From CAWARU01 sp963784575 (GTDB lineage: Bacteria > Pseudomonadota > Gammaproteobacteria > UBA6186 > Azoamicaceae), in assembly GCA_963784575.1 (NCBI GenBank), contig CAWARU010000001.1:806001-870000 (forward strand): DNA of 64,000 bases, in the 5' to 3' direction. Below the pieces are notes generated by a model. The model worked only from the letters and a program-made list of their open reading frames with translations. It made no database searches and was not told where the DNA came from. Position numbers and translations under genes: made by a program. How positions within the stretch are numbered: the stretch's first letter is position 1; every line of letters begins with the position of its first letter. Positions 1-9,861 of this stretch are shown here, in pieces.

Positions 1-2122
1 TGTCAACTTGCTTTAGTATCCTATACGCATGCATAGGCGCAAGCGGCCTTTCTTCTGGCGATGCCAGTATTGCTCCCAAACGCAAGCACATTTTTGCAGG
101 TACTTTTTTGCAGTTTATCAATTCTTCCATTGCTTCTTTGTCATCAGGCAGTATTTCGTCTTTGAGCCTCGCAATCTTCATGTTCAACTCTTGCGATGCT
201 GCAATACAGTCTGGAAGCAACATGCTTAACTCCTTTGCAAAATTTCCCAGCTCTCCCCATAGTTCCGTCTCTGCTTTTAGCCGCTCAGTCTCAAATTCAC
301 TTTCTTTCCAGCGTAAAAGAATTTGAAATCCCTTGTATATTTCCTCTATTAATGAAGCCGACCTGGAGCAGTTTAAAGTGGTTCTCAGCAATGGGTCTGG
401 ATTGGTTTCAAGATATTTCATACCCAAAGTATATGCTGTCTCACCCTTTTTATTAGTAATGTTGATATTTGGATCTGTTTCCAGCAATTGCAGGAGATAC
501 GCTCGATTTTTTCTGTGAATAGCAATATGTAAAGGAGTATCTAGGCTCTCCGGGTGACGAACATTTATTGCATTGCCTAAAATACCAATATATCGCTGCA
601 AATTTAATTTTGATTCTAGAGTAGTATGCTTTGATGGAACTTCCTCAGCTATCAGTTTAAATATTTCCCGAGTGGCATTATGGAATTCAATTTTTTCAAT
701 AGTCCATCGTCCATTTGATTCAATAAAAGGATATGCACCCAAGCACAAGAGAAGTTTTGCAGACTCAATGTTTGGACGAGGAAGAAGTTGTGGCCCCCGC
801 ATCCAAATTTCCTGTAAAAGCACAGTATCCATGACAAATTTTGCATTCATCCTCAAATCTTTATGGATAAGCTGTTTATTAATCAAAAAATTTAATATCT
901 CTACTTTATTGAACTGTATCAAATTCTTTGTAACAGACCGCCAATCCCAATCTTCCGATTTGCTGAGAAAAGAAATTCCGGGCATCACAAATTTATTTGA
1001 AAGAAAAATTGCAATTTCAAGATCCCCTTGCACAAGAGCAGCTTCTAAGGCATGTAAAAGTATTCTGTCTCTCCGAGGATGTGTTGCGGAGAGGCAAGTT
1101 ACAAAATGCTTAACTAACTTCATACAGCCTACCCTTGCTGCATCACTTAGGAATGTATCAGCTCGCTCATTATCGAGCAGAAATTCATTTGACATTTTTA
1201 ATATTTTGTCACCAAAGATATCGTGATAGTTCAGTATTGCAAAATTCAATGCTGAATAATTAAAACAATAATGATTAGTTTTTTCATGAAGATAAGAGCG
1301 TGCAAATCTAAATAAAATTGCCCCACCTAATAGAGCCATCAATTCTTCAATTTCTTTCAGGTGTTTGTGTCTTTCTGCTTTATCAGGACCCATACGCATA
1401 AATTGATAGAATTTATAAGCGCTATTGTGAAAATCCTTTGTTTCCTTAACTCGTGCTCTTGTGTCTGCATCAAGCTTGCTTTCATCTGCAGCAATTTCTG
1501 AGATTCGATGAGTCATTTCAGAACCATTGCTATATAATAATTTCAATGCTTCCACATTTCCAGACTCGATCGCAAGCTCTACCGCAGACAAATTTCTTTC
1601 ATCATAACCATAGTCTCCAACAGAAGGAACTCGAGCAGCCAAAGGCAATAAATAGCTCAACACCTCCATTTTGTTATACCGAACAGCAAGCGAAATTGCA
1701 GTATGGCCAGCTTTTCGGAATGTACCACTATGTTCAGAAGTAGGAATTATGATTTCGGTATCCCCTGAATGGCGTGCAGGTTTAACTGCTTTTTCAATAA
1801 TATACTTACTTGGTAGAGGATTTTGCTTATTCTGCATCAGAAATTTGATGATTTCGAGATGCCCTGCGGCAGCGGCCTCCCGGAGTGCTGAAGTGCATTC
1901 TGCTAAGAATAACTTGGGAGGATTATTTAAATCTCCTTGTCTGAAATGTTCGAATAATTCCTGAAATATTTCAAGGTCGCCAACCTGAGCACCGAGAGAT
2001 AATGCTGTCATATTATCAGGAGTGAGCTGATAAAGCTTAGGCTTGTCGCTAATTTTTTGCAGTAATTCTTTAACTGTTTTTAAATCACGTTTTAGTATTG
2101 CATTTAATAATTCTTCATACAT
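1..2122 (-). CDS. Ankyrin-repeat protein, C-terminus cut by window edge
   Basis: The minus-strand frame is open from an ATG at 2122 to the first base of the window (707 codons, no stop), so only the N-terminal part is present. The start is preceded by AGAGGA about 6 bases upstream. The protein begins MYEELL and carries ankyrin-like helix pairs (for example TALSLGAQ, TAISLAVR, SALNFAIL). It aligns along its whole visible length with the neighbouring paralogue at 2188-5211, down to the shared PLAPM..YRILKQ block at the window edge. Ankyrin proteins of this size in Legionellales are often secreted effectors; that role is inferred, and no catalytic domain is recognised. Confidence 0.85.
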   Translation of the reverse strand, partial: MYEELLNAILKRDLKTVKELLQKISDKPKLYQLTPDNMTALSLGAQVGDLEIFQELFEHFRQGDLNNPPKLFLAECTSALREAAAAGHLEIIKFLMQNKQNPLPSKYIIEKAVKPARHSGDTEIIIPTSEHSGTFRKAGHTAISLAVRYNKMEVLSYLLPLAARVPSVGDYGYDERNLSAVELAIESGNVEALKLLYSNGSEMTHRISEIAADESKLDADTRARVKETKDFHNSAYKFYQFMRMGPDKAERHKHLKEIEELMALLGGAILFRFARSYLHEKTNHYCFNYSALNFAILNYHDIFGDKILKMSNEFLLDNERADTFLSDAARVGCMKLVKHFVTCLSATHPRRDRILLHALEAALVQGDLEIAIFLSNKFVMPGISFLSKSEDWDWRSVTKNLIQFNKVEILNFLINKQLIHKDLRMNAKFVMDTVLLQEIWMRGPQLLPRPNIESAKLLLCLGAYPFIESNGRWTIEKIEFHNATREIFKLIAEEVPSKHTTLESKLNLQRYIGILGNAINVRHPESLDTPLHIAIHRKNRAYLLQLLETDPNINITNKKGETAYTLGMKYLETNPDPLLRTTLNCSRSASLIEEIYKGFQILLRWKESEFETERLKAETELWGELGNFAKELSMLLPDCIAASQELNMKIARLKDEILPDDKEAMEELINCKKVPAKMCLRLGAILASPEERPLAPMHAYRILKQVD

Positions 2123-2187
2123 ATTTGTTGTCCTCTTTTCATCTCAATTTAGCACTATTTATTTTTTTCTCTATCTATCTCTTTTTA

Positions 2188-5100
2188 TCAGTAAAATTTT
2201 CTTGTATCAAACCTCTTTTTAGCTTGTGGGGTTGCAGATACTTGATCAAATCCGATTAAGATGGCTTTACTAGTATCTGAGGGAGCACGTACCGGATCTT
2301 GCACAGCACTGTCTTTTTCTGGCTCACTTAGCAAGGGATGTTTAGGGTCTAAGGCTCGTAATGCACTCTTGAGTTGTTCATTCTCCCTTGCTTTTTCCGT
2401 AACGAGCTTCTCCTGTGCTGCAATGAGCTTGCTTTGATCTGCTAAGCGATCGGCCATCTCTTTTTCTTTGCTAATATTTTTTTCTCGAATTATCTTTAGC
2501 AATGCTAGAAAGGAACTTGGTTCTTTGAAATCTGTGAATTTAGGGATCCCCTGCAGATTACCTCTGCCCTCTTTGCCAGTGCATCCAGTATAAGCAATGA
2601 TCATGTTCCCGAGGGTGCTATTGTCATCTTCATCACCAAATTCACCGTAAACAAGATGCGCCAAGGTTTTATCGAGAACAAGATTCTTATTGTGTTCACT
2701 TCCAAGATCTGTATCTAATGCATCCTGCTCCTCCTCCAAAGAGAGCGCTTGCACTTGCACTTCTACTTCTACTTCTGGCCTTATTACAGATGTTACAGGT
2801 TCATGAGATGGTACAGAGGCAGTTGATGCTACTGAAGCTCCAGATATTTCAGATGCTTCAGAGGTCGCTTTTGCATTCGGCGCTCCTTCATGCAGCAATT
2901 CTTCTTCCTGCTTCGATGGGGTTCCTGTCTCTAGTTTTAAACGAGCTGGGATTTCCGATATTTCATTCTTAAATATACTCGCAATTTCCTTTGACCGATC
3001 GAAATTCGCAAAATTAGAATAGAGGATGAGCTCTGGATATTGCAAGACTAGCCTATACATGATACGATTCGCCTGCTTAAATGTCTCTCTATCGGTTTTG
3101 TCAATTTGCTTTAATATTCTATAGGAAAGCATGGGTGCGAGTGGTCTCTCTTCTGGCGCTGCAAGTTTTGTTCCTAATCGTAAGCACATTTTTGCAGGGA
3201 CTTTTTTGCAGTTCGCCAATTCTTCCTCTGCCTCCTTGTCAACAGGCAGCAATTCGGCTTCAATTTTGGTTATTTTAGTGGTTAATTCTTGCAATGCTGC
3301 AATGCATTCTGGCAGCAATATCCATAACTCCTTGGCAAGTTTTCCCATTTCTTCTCGCATTTTTGGTTCTGCTTGCAAACATTCTGCAACATACTCGCTT
3401 TCTTTCCAACGTTCCAGGATCTCAAAGCCCTTGGCAATTTCTTCCAATAAAGAAGCAGCGCGGGAGCAATTTAATGCAGTTCTGATTATAGGATCTGGCT
3501 TTGCTTCAAGATATGCCTTGCCCAATGAATAAGGAGTTTGGCCTGCATTATTGGCTAGATTGACGTTGGGATCTGTTTCTAAAAATCTCAGAATATAGCT
3601 TCGGTTTTTTCTAATAAAAGCACCATGCAAAACAGTATTCAAGCTTGGCTGGTGACATGCATTGAGTCCATTTCCTAAAAGTTTCATACAGTGCTCGAAA
3701 GCAATTTTTGCATCCTGTGAAGGATCCGGCGTTTCTTTTGCCACCATATTAAATAAGTCTATGGTAGCGGTATGAACTTTATTATTCTCGTAATTTAACT
3801 TACCTGTTTTCTGGAGTAGTGGATACGCACCCTCGCGTAAAAGGATCATTGCAGATTCTATAGCGGGATCAAGACGAAAACCTGGTCCATATTTGTTTAT
3901 CCATAGACTTTGTACTGTCATACTATCCACGATCACTGGAGTACGAATCACGAGATTTTCATGGAGATAAAGCTTCGTCAACAAAAAGTTCAAAATTTCG
4001 TGTCTATTGTCCTCAACAGCAATACGACACATATAGTTGCAATATTGTTTTAATTTTAGAGCAATATTTTCTCCTGGTCTGAAGAGCTTATTTGTGAGAA
4101 CAACCACCATTTCAAAATGACCTTCTCTGATCGCATCTCCCAGACAACGTGTTAGGATTCTATCTCTCATCGGATGCGTCATCGGCAAACGCGCAGCCAA
4201 TTGCTTAAATAAAGCCATATTGCCCATCAAGACTGCAAGATCAAGAAAAGTTTCATCATGATGACTGATAATCATGGGAGCAACTGACATTTTTAAGAGT
4301 CTTTCAATCATAAACTCATGTTTATTGAGAACGGCAAAATGCATAGCAGTATATTCAAAGCCATTCCGGCAAACTTGTTTGGGATGTTCATATTGTTTAC
4401 CAAACCGAGCCAATACTGCATCACCCAAGTTGTCCAACAATTCTTCAACTTCTTTTTGAAATTTATGTTCCTCTCCCTTGCTCGGTTTCTCATAACGCAT
4501 GAGGTGATAGAATCTCAGGGCAATATTATGAAAATTTTGGGCTGCTGCTACCTTTTCTTGCAAGATCTCTGCACCCGAGTTTTTTCCATCTACAATAATC
4601 TTTTCTGTTAATGATGAAACTTTGCAACCATAACTATATAATAACTTGAGCGCCTCCACATTTCCTGTCTCAATCGCAATATCTGCTGCTTCTAGACCGC
4701 GTTCATCAAAGCCATAGTCTCCACGGTAACTAAATGGTACTGCGAGAGGCAATAAATATCGCAGCACCTCCCTTCTGCCATGTTTAACAGCAAGCGAGAT
4801 TGCTGTGTGGCCAGTTGGGCCACGCCACGAATTTTTCGGATCTTTACTTTGATTAGAATGACGACCCGTTAGAGCCTGTGCAATGATGCATTCATAGCCA
4901 AGGGGATACACCTTGTTATGCAGCAGGAATTTGATGATGTCCAGATTCCCGAGGGCAGCGGCTTCTCGGAGGGCGCAGATACACTCTTCCAAAAATAATT
5001 TAGGAGGTTCGTTTTTATCTCCCAACCTGAAATGCTCGAATAATTCCTGAAATATTTCAAGATTGCAAACAAAAACTGCAAATGATAATGCAGTCATGCC

Positions 5101-5211
5101 CATTTTATTTTTGACTTGATAAAGATGGCTCTTCTCTGTTATTTTTTCTAGCAATGCTTTGATTTCTTTCAAATCGCTTTTTAAAAGATGGTGAAACAAT
5201 TCTTCATACAT
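2188..5211 (-). CDS. Large ankyrin-repeat protein (tandem paralogue)
   Basis: This protein of about 1007 residues has many ankyrin-type helix pairs in its first 600 residues (TALSFAVF, TAISLAVK, TAMHFAVL, TVLHGAFI). A helical region follows, then an acidic low-complexity stretch rich in E, V and Q, and a predicted coiled coil near the C-terminus (KEMADRLADQSKLIAAQE). The frame opens upstream at 5253, but the ATG at 5211 has a good Shine-Dalgarno (TGAGGAAAG) and gives the same MYEEL start as the adjacent paralogue, so it is preferred. It ends in TRKFY. There is no signal peptide or membrane segment. A type IV secreted effector is plausible but unproven. Confidence 0.85.
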   Translation of the reverse strand: MYEELFHHLLKSDLKEIKALLEKITEKSHLYQVKNKMGMTALSFAVFVCNLEIFQELFEHFRLGDKNEPPKLFLEECICALREAAALGNLDIIKFLLHNKVYPLGYECIIAQALTGRHSNQSKDPKNSWRGPTGHTAISLAVKHGRREVLRYLLPLAVPFSYRGDYGFDERGLEAADIAIETGNVEALKLLYSYGCKVSSLTEKIIVDGKNSGAEILQEKVAAAQNFHNIALRFYHLMRYEKPSKGEEHKFQKEVEELLDNLGDAVLARFGKQYEHPKQVCRNGFEYTAMHFAVLNKHEFMIERLLKMSVAPMIISHHDETFLDLAVLMGNMALFKQLAARLPMTHPMRDRILTRCLGDAIREGHFEMVVVLTNKLFRPGENIALKLKQYCNYMCRIAVEDNRHEILNFLLTKLYLHENLVIRTPVIVDSMTVQSLWINKYGPGFRLDPAIESAMILLREGAYPLLQKTGKLNYENNKVHTATIDLFNMVAKETPDPSQDAKIAFEHCMKLLGNGLNACHQPSLNTVLHGAFIRKNRSYILRFLETDPNVNLANNAGQTPYSLGKAYLEAKPDPIIRTALNCSRAASLLEEIAKGFEILERWKESEYVAECLQAEPKMREEMGKLAKELWILLPECIAALQELTTKITKIEAELLPVDKEAEEELANCKKVPAKMCLRLGTKLAAPEERPLAPMLSYRILKQIDKTDRETFKQANRIMYRLVLQYPELILYSNFANFDRSKEIASIFKNEISEIPARLKLETGTPSKQEEELLHEGAPNAKATSEASEISGASVASTASVPSHEPVTSVIRPEVEVEVQVQALSLEEEQDALDTDLGSEHNKNLVLDKTLAHLVYGEFGDEDDNSTLGNMIIAYTGCTGKEGRGNLQGIPKFTDFKEPSSFLALLKIIREKNISKEKEMADRLADQSKLIAAQEKLVTEKARENEQLKSALRALDPKHPLLSEPEKDSAVQDPVRAPSDTSKAILIGFDQVSATPQAKKRFDTRKFY

Positions 5212-5721
5212 TTTTCTTTCCTCAGAATAATATTTCGAGAATTTTGCTTTCAATTAATGTAGTTATAAAACTTAGTTTTTGGCCGGTTTTCATTTATTTT
5301 TTTAAACCCTGCAATTATTTCATTGCTAAATCATTTCATACCTAAGGTAATTAGTCAATCTATTTTACTGTTTATGGCTTGGTTTGGTAATAGCCGATGT
5401 ATCAATACTCGGAGTTGGTCCAAAGATCCCACATAAGCTCTTCAGACCGGGTTTTGAGGTCAGAAAATTATTTAAATATTGTAGAAATAGAAATTGTGAT
5501 TCACGATTTCTTTGCTGTTCTACTCTAATTGTATATACAAACACATATAGTCATATTTAATTTCAATTTCAGCAATGTTCACCCTACCCTTCCGAACCAA
5601 TTATCCGGTTACTGGTCAAATTAAATAAATCACAAATACAAATCAAGCGCGCAAAGCACAAATAGGCTTAGAAATTACAGTTAATTTAAATTTACATATC
5701 ATATATCGAGGCAGTGCTGAA
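5212..5721. other. Divergent intergenic region
   Basis: About 510 bases separate two divergently transcribed ankyrin genes, so promoters for both should lie here. It is AT-rich with no convincing ORF or RNA gene. I cannot assign a specific promoter or operator. Confidence 0.4.
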
Positions 5722-8172
5722 ATGGATCCTGAACTCATAGCAGCAATAAGTAACAATGATTTGGATGCCATCCGTAAATTGATTGAGTCAAATCCGGATT
5801 TAATCAATCAACAAGATAAAGATGGCGACACTCCTTTACATTTAGCTTTACAAACTGAAAAGATGAGTCGAGAAGTCATCACCTATTTGCTGGAAAAGAG
5901 TGCAAAAGCTGACATTTTAAATGCTGCAGGAGACTCCGCTTTAAAGCTCGCAGTCAAAAAAGAAATGATATCAATAAAGAATTCGATCAATAAAGAGGGG
6001 GTGCCTTCTGCCTTACCAACAGCAGAACAATCTACTGTTGCCCTTATTCTCAGCAAATCTAAAATCAAGCCTAATCCCTTTCAAATAAGCACTAATTATG
6101 ATCCTGATTGGGCTCTAGACTTAGCATACACTTATCATCTTTGGAATGAGAAAGACATGCTGGAAAAATATCAGCAAGCCTATCTTGAGACAGCGAGCGA
6201 AGCAGAAATAAAGCAATTTGCTGAGTTGCAAAAAGGCAGGGAACAAAGGAACTATATCAAGAAAAAGGGGCATGCGCTTGGAATCAGTGACATGATCCTC
6301 TTCCTTAATCCAATTGCCGGGAAAAATGCCACTGTCCACACTGAAGGCTTTGAAGATAAATATTCTATCGAAAATTTGCATTCCTATCTCAAAGATTATC
6401 TGAATCAACTACCGAAGCTATCCGAACATAAAGCTCGAGGAAAAGGAGAAGCGAGAGAGTCGAAAGCAGCTGTAGAAGAAAAGTCAAATCTTATCAAACA
6501 TCTCACTGAAATTAATGAAGCTGTCACTGCACTGTCGGAATATACCAACCTAAAAGATGCTGAGAAAAGTTCTCCCAAATATCTGCTGGACAGAATTAAA
6601 CAAAATAAATTAACGATCCTCACCGGAAGCTGGGCAGATCATGCTTTTTCTATCGCTATCATGGGTGATTTTCTGATCGTGTCGAACAGAGGCAGCGGGC
6701 GAGCAGCCACTGAACATGGATCTGAAATCTACAGGCTAACAGAAACTGAAAAGAAATTGATCACAGAAGATTTTATCAGAAGCATCGCCGATAACAGTGA
6801 AACCAAAAAAGATCTCATACTCAAGAGATTAAAAACCATTACAAAACCAGAAAATTTCATAGAAGAAATAGAATCCCAAGATCAAAAACATGGCACTTGT
6901 TCATTTGTAAACCATAAATCGATGATTCGGTCTCTTCTTTATCTCATGGAATGCCAGAGCCAAGCTTCAAAACTTGGGAGGGCGTTAAGCAAAACAGAAA
7001 AAGACCAAGCAGCAAGTTTTGCGAAGCAACATTATAAAGAATTTACGCAATGGATGAGAGATGAGGAAATTGATGATATTGTAAAGGCATACAAAGAAGA
7101 AACCGTATCAAAAACCATATTAGAACAATTGATAAAAAGCTATATAGATGAGCATTTTTTAAAATCACCCTCAAAAAATGCTGCCAAGACTAAGGAGGAT
7201 ATCCTGAGAGCCCTGAAATTGCTCTCGCTCTTGAATGATAACAATCGCAAAGAAATGCTATTAGACTTTTTAAAACGAGGAGTCAAGCTTTTTGAATATG
7301 CGGTACGGTATAACCAGGAATCCGCAGTGAACTTCTTCCTGAAAAATAATTATTTTGCAATGGCAATCGAGAATGGATCTTTTTCAGATATTGAATATTG
7401 TCTTAAGGCCCATGTGGATGTCAATGCTACTGATAGTGAGGGACATTCCATTGTCCAATCTGCACTTACAAACTACAAAGCTTATAAAAATCTTGATTAT
7501 CTATATGAAAATGGCTTTGATCTCTTTAAGCTCATAAAGCAAGATCGTGAATTGCTGAGACAACTAATATCTAATGATTGCAATACTTTACTTGAAAAGA
7601 TGGTGCAAGATCCCCGCTTTGAATCTGATTGGGTGAATGAAAAGGATAGTAATGGCAATTCAATTTTGGCAATGGCTGTCGCTAACAATAATATTGGACT
7701 TGCTAAAACTTTGCTAGAAAAGGGAGCCGAAATTGATACTGTCAATAAGAGAGGAACAACCCCCCTGATGAACGCTGCCAAAAAGAGCTTGAATTTGGTG
7801 AAATTACTGCTAGAACATTGCAAAGAAGAGAAAAGAGCAGAATTAATCAATAAAGTAAATTCAACAGGTAATACATCTCTCATGATTGCAATCGACTCTG
7901 ATTCCAAAGAGAAGAATGAAATCTTTAAATATTTAATTGAAAATGGCGCTGATACCAGTATCAAGAACAAGTATGGCTGGTCAGCCCTAGAAATTCTTGA
8001 GCAAAGAAAAGCTTTAGACCTCATGAAGTTTATCCCGAAGAAAGATGAACACAGAAAAGACGAGCCCAGCCCGCTGACCTTTGGATTTGATTCATCACTG
8101 GACTCGAGATTACCCTTGCTCGAAAGATCGCCGAATATCGCGTCCCCTACCCAGCCCCCAAAAAAACGGTAG
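5722..8172 (+). CDS. Ankyrin-repeat protein with unrecognised, possibly catalytic middle domain
   Basis: This 816-residue protein has ankyrin repeats at the N-terminus (about residues 1-85: DGDTPLHLAL, GDSALKLAV) and again at about 540-770 (GNSILAMAVANN, GTTPLMNAAKK, GNTSLMIAID). Between them is a segment unlike ankyrin. It holds H307 in SWADHAFSIAIMGDF, an NRG at about 322-324, and an HGTCSFVNHK motif with H390 and C393. That arrangement could be a cysteine-hydrolase-like module, but I do not recognise the family. The start has a GAGGCAG Shine-Dalgarno. The C-terminus is proline- and lysine-rich (TQPPKKR). It is a candidate host-directed effector by architecture only. Confidence 0.85.
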   Translation: MDPELIAAISNNDLDAIRKLIESNPDLINQQDKDGDTPLHLALQTEKMSREVITYLLEKSAKADILNAAGDSALKLAVKKEMISIKNSINKEGVPSALPTAEQSTVALILSKSKIKPNPFQISTNYDPDWALDLAYTYHLWNEKDMLEKYQQAYLETASEAEIKQFAELQKGREQRNYIKKKGHALGISDMILFLNPIAGKNATVHTEGFEDKYSIENLHSYLKDYLNQLPKLSEHKARGKGEARESKAAVEEKSNLIKHLTEINEAVTALSEYTNLKDAEKSSPKYLLDRIKQNKLTILTGSWADHAFSIAIMGDFLIVSNRGSGRAATEHGSEIYRLTETEKKLITEDFIRSIADNSETKKDLILKRLKTITKPENFIEEIESQDQKHGTCSFVNHKSMIRSLLYLMECQSQASKLGRALSKTEKDQAASFAKQHYKEFTQWMRDEEIDDIVKAYKEETVSKTILEQLIKSYIDEHFLKSPSKNAAKTKEDILRALKLLSLLNDNNRKEMLLDFLKRGVKLFEYAVRYNQESAVNFFLKNNYFAMAIENGSFSDIEYCLKAHVDVNATDSEGHSIVQSALTNYKAYKNLDYLYENGFDLFKLIKQDRELLRQLISNDCNTLLEKMVQDPRFESDWVNEKDSNGNSILAMAVANNNIGLAKTLLEKGAEIDTVNKRGTTPLMNAAKKSLNLVKLLLEHCKEEKRAELINKVNSTGNTSLMIAIDSDSKEKNEIFKYLIENGADTSIKNKYGWSALEILEQRKALDLMKFIPKKDEHRKDEPSPLTFGFDSSLDSRLPLLERSPNIASPTQPPKKR

Positions 8173-8210
8173 AGATCACCTGTTAAAAACAAACTGATTC
8201 GATTATTAGC

Positions 8211-8239
8211 TTGACAACATACTAAATGTATCGCAATAT
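8211..8239 (+). promoter_or_regulatory. Weak candidate promoter upstream of the Sel1 gene
   Basis: An exact TTGACA lies at 8211-8216. At a 17-base spacing the -10 would be CAATAT, a poor match; a TATTTA lies a few bases further on. It is about 165 bases before the Sel1 start codon. Confidence 0.2.
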
Positions 8240-8404
8240 TTAATGATGAAATGCGCTAGACAAATGAAGTAATATTCGTTAAAATTTATAATTCTAAAAT
8301 ACAATAAAAGCTGTCATTTAATGCGTGTAATATCCTAAAGACCCAAGATAATGCATAATGCGGAATACCATTACAACAAATTTTACATTTTCTAGGAGAA
8401 TTCA

Positions 8405-9787
8405 ATGGCTGCCAATGCTATCAAAGTGATAAAAAAGTTCCACAAAATGATGAAGAAAAAAGCCGAACAAGGCGATAAAGACGCTCAATGCCAGCTTGGA
8501 ACTATATTTGTAGCAGGAAATGGAGTCCCAAAAAATACCGAACTTGGAATTCAGTGGCTCCAAAAAGCAGCAGAACAAGGAAGTATAGAAGCGCTAAACA
8601 ATCTGGCTTGCATGTACTATATGGGAAATGGTGTCCCCAAAAATTCAAAGCTTGCATTCGATTGGTTCCATAAAGCTGCTAAGCTTGGACATGCACATTC
8701 ACAACACAATATCGCTCAATTTTATGCCTTAGGCACCGGGGTTTCACAAGATGCAACACTTGCAGTGGAATGGTATAAAAAAGCAGCTGAACAAGGATTC
8801 GTTCTATCACAATTCCATCTAGGTATTATGTACCAGGAAGGTCAAGGTATTTCCCAGGATAGGGCAATGGCAGTGCATTGGTTTAAAAAAGCCGCCAAGC
8901 AAGGCGATATGCTTGCTCAAAGAGATCTAGGGCTTGCATATCGGGATGGGTTGGGCGTCGATAAAAATCCACCACAAGCAATATTTTGGTTGACAAAAGC
9001 AGCCGAACAGGGCTGCACAACCGCACAGCATAATCTCGGTATGATATATTGGATGGGTTCAGGTGTTACTCGGGATGCAAAATTAGCAGTTCAATGGTTT
9101 AAAAAAGCAGCTGAACAAGGATATGCGCCAGCTGAACATAATATGGGTATTGCATATTTACTAGGTCAGGGTGTTTCACAATGTATGGATACCGCGGCGC
9201 TGTGGTTTGCTAAATCAAATGCACATTTAGATGAAGCTGTAGCCAATCGAAGCAATCTTATAAATAAGATAAATAGAGAAAAAGCTCGTACCTTGGTTAA
9301 ACTTGGCATGCGAGCTGCAGATGGCAAGGAAGGTGACAAAAAAAATGACGAATTGGCCTTCAAACATTTTTTGGAAGCTGCAACATTAGGATCTCCCGTC
9401 GGACAAATGAATCTTGCTATTATGTATCATTCTGGAAGAGGGGTGGAGCAAGACCGAGCAAAAGCTATCGATTGGTTTAAAAGAGCTGCCATCAATGGAA
9501 ATAAGAAAGCAAAAGCCTATTTGCAAACTAAAGCTGACAAGGGTAATCAGGACGCAATAAAAGCATTGCAAGATATTAATCAATATATAACAATTGATCT
9601 GGAAGAGGTAGAAAAGGCAGCGGTACCCACTGAGAATCCACAAAATGAAGATAAGAAGTCAAGCGCAACTGATTCTGCAGGTGTAAGTAAAGACGATGGC
9701 GAAGCAGGCATTGCAACAGCAGAAATTGCTGAAGTTATCGATTCTGAGGTTGATTCTAAATCCCCCAGAACCCGGAAATTTGTATAG
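8405..9787 (+). CDS. Sel1-repeat (TPR-like) protein
   Basis: This 460-residue protein consists mostly of tandem Sel1-like repeats. Each has the form A-x2-LG-x-(MIY)-x4-G-V-x-(KQ)D-x4-A-x2-W-(YF)-KKAAEQG. Seven consecutive repeats cover about residues 20-275, and one or two more at about 300-385 follow a degenerate spacer. Sel1 repeats form helical superhelices that bind protein partners. No signal peptide is visible. A strong AGGAG precedes the ATG. The tail after residue 390 is acidic, low in complexity, and ends PRTRKFV, similar to the end of the ankyrin protein at 2188-5211. Legionella Sel1 proteins include host-interaction factors; the function here is unknown. Confidence 0.92.
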   Translation: MAANAIKVIKKFHKMMKKKAEQGDKDAQCQLGTIFVAGNGVPKNTELGIQWLQKAAEQGSIEALNNLACMYYMGNGVPKNSKLAFDWFHKAAKLGHAHSQHNIAQFYALGTGVSQDATLAVEWYKKAAEQGFVLSQFHLGIMYQEGQGISQDRAMAVHWFKKAAKQGDMLAQRDLGLAYRDGLGVDKNPPQAIFWLTKAAEQGCTTAQHNLGMIYWMGSGVTRDAKLAVQWFKKAAEQGYAPAEHNMGIAYLLGQGVSQCMDTAALWFAKSNAHLDEAVANRSNLINKINREKARTLVKLGMRAADGKEGDKKNDELAFKHFLEAATLGSPVGQMNLAIMYHSGRGVEQDRAKAIDWFKRAAINGNKKAKAYLQTKADKGNQDAIKALQDINQYITIDLEEVEKAAVPTENPQNEDKKSSATDSAGVSKDDGEAGIATAEIAEVIDSEVDSKSPRTRKFV

Positions 9788-9810
9788 TAACTGTTCGGCT
9801 TGTAAATCCC

Positions 9811-9842
9811 TCTGGATTGCTTCGCTGCGCTCGCAATCCAGA
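9811..9842. repeat. Short palindromic hairpin between convergent genes
   Basis: A perfect 10-bp inverted repeat (TCTGGATTGC / GCAATCCAGA) surrounds a 12-base TTCGCTGCGCTC loop. It lies between the convergent Sel1 and NRPS genes. It could act as a bidirectional terminator, but there is no U-tract, so a REP-like dispersed repeat is equally possible. Confidence 0.5.
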
Positions 9843-9861
9843 AAGCACCTAAATAATAGCG

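Noticed and set aside
573..1226. Plus-strand 217-codon ORF
   Set aside because: It is antisense to the ankyrin gene 1-2122, which is open throughout and aligns with its paralogue; no family features in the plus-strand translation.
7497..8192. Minus-strand 231-codon ORF
   Set aside because: It lies antisense to the ankyrin repeats of 5722-8172 and has no recognisable domains.
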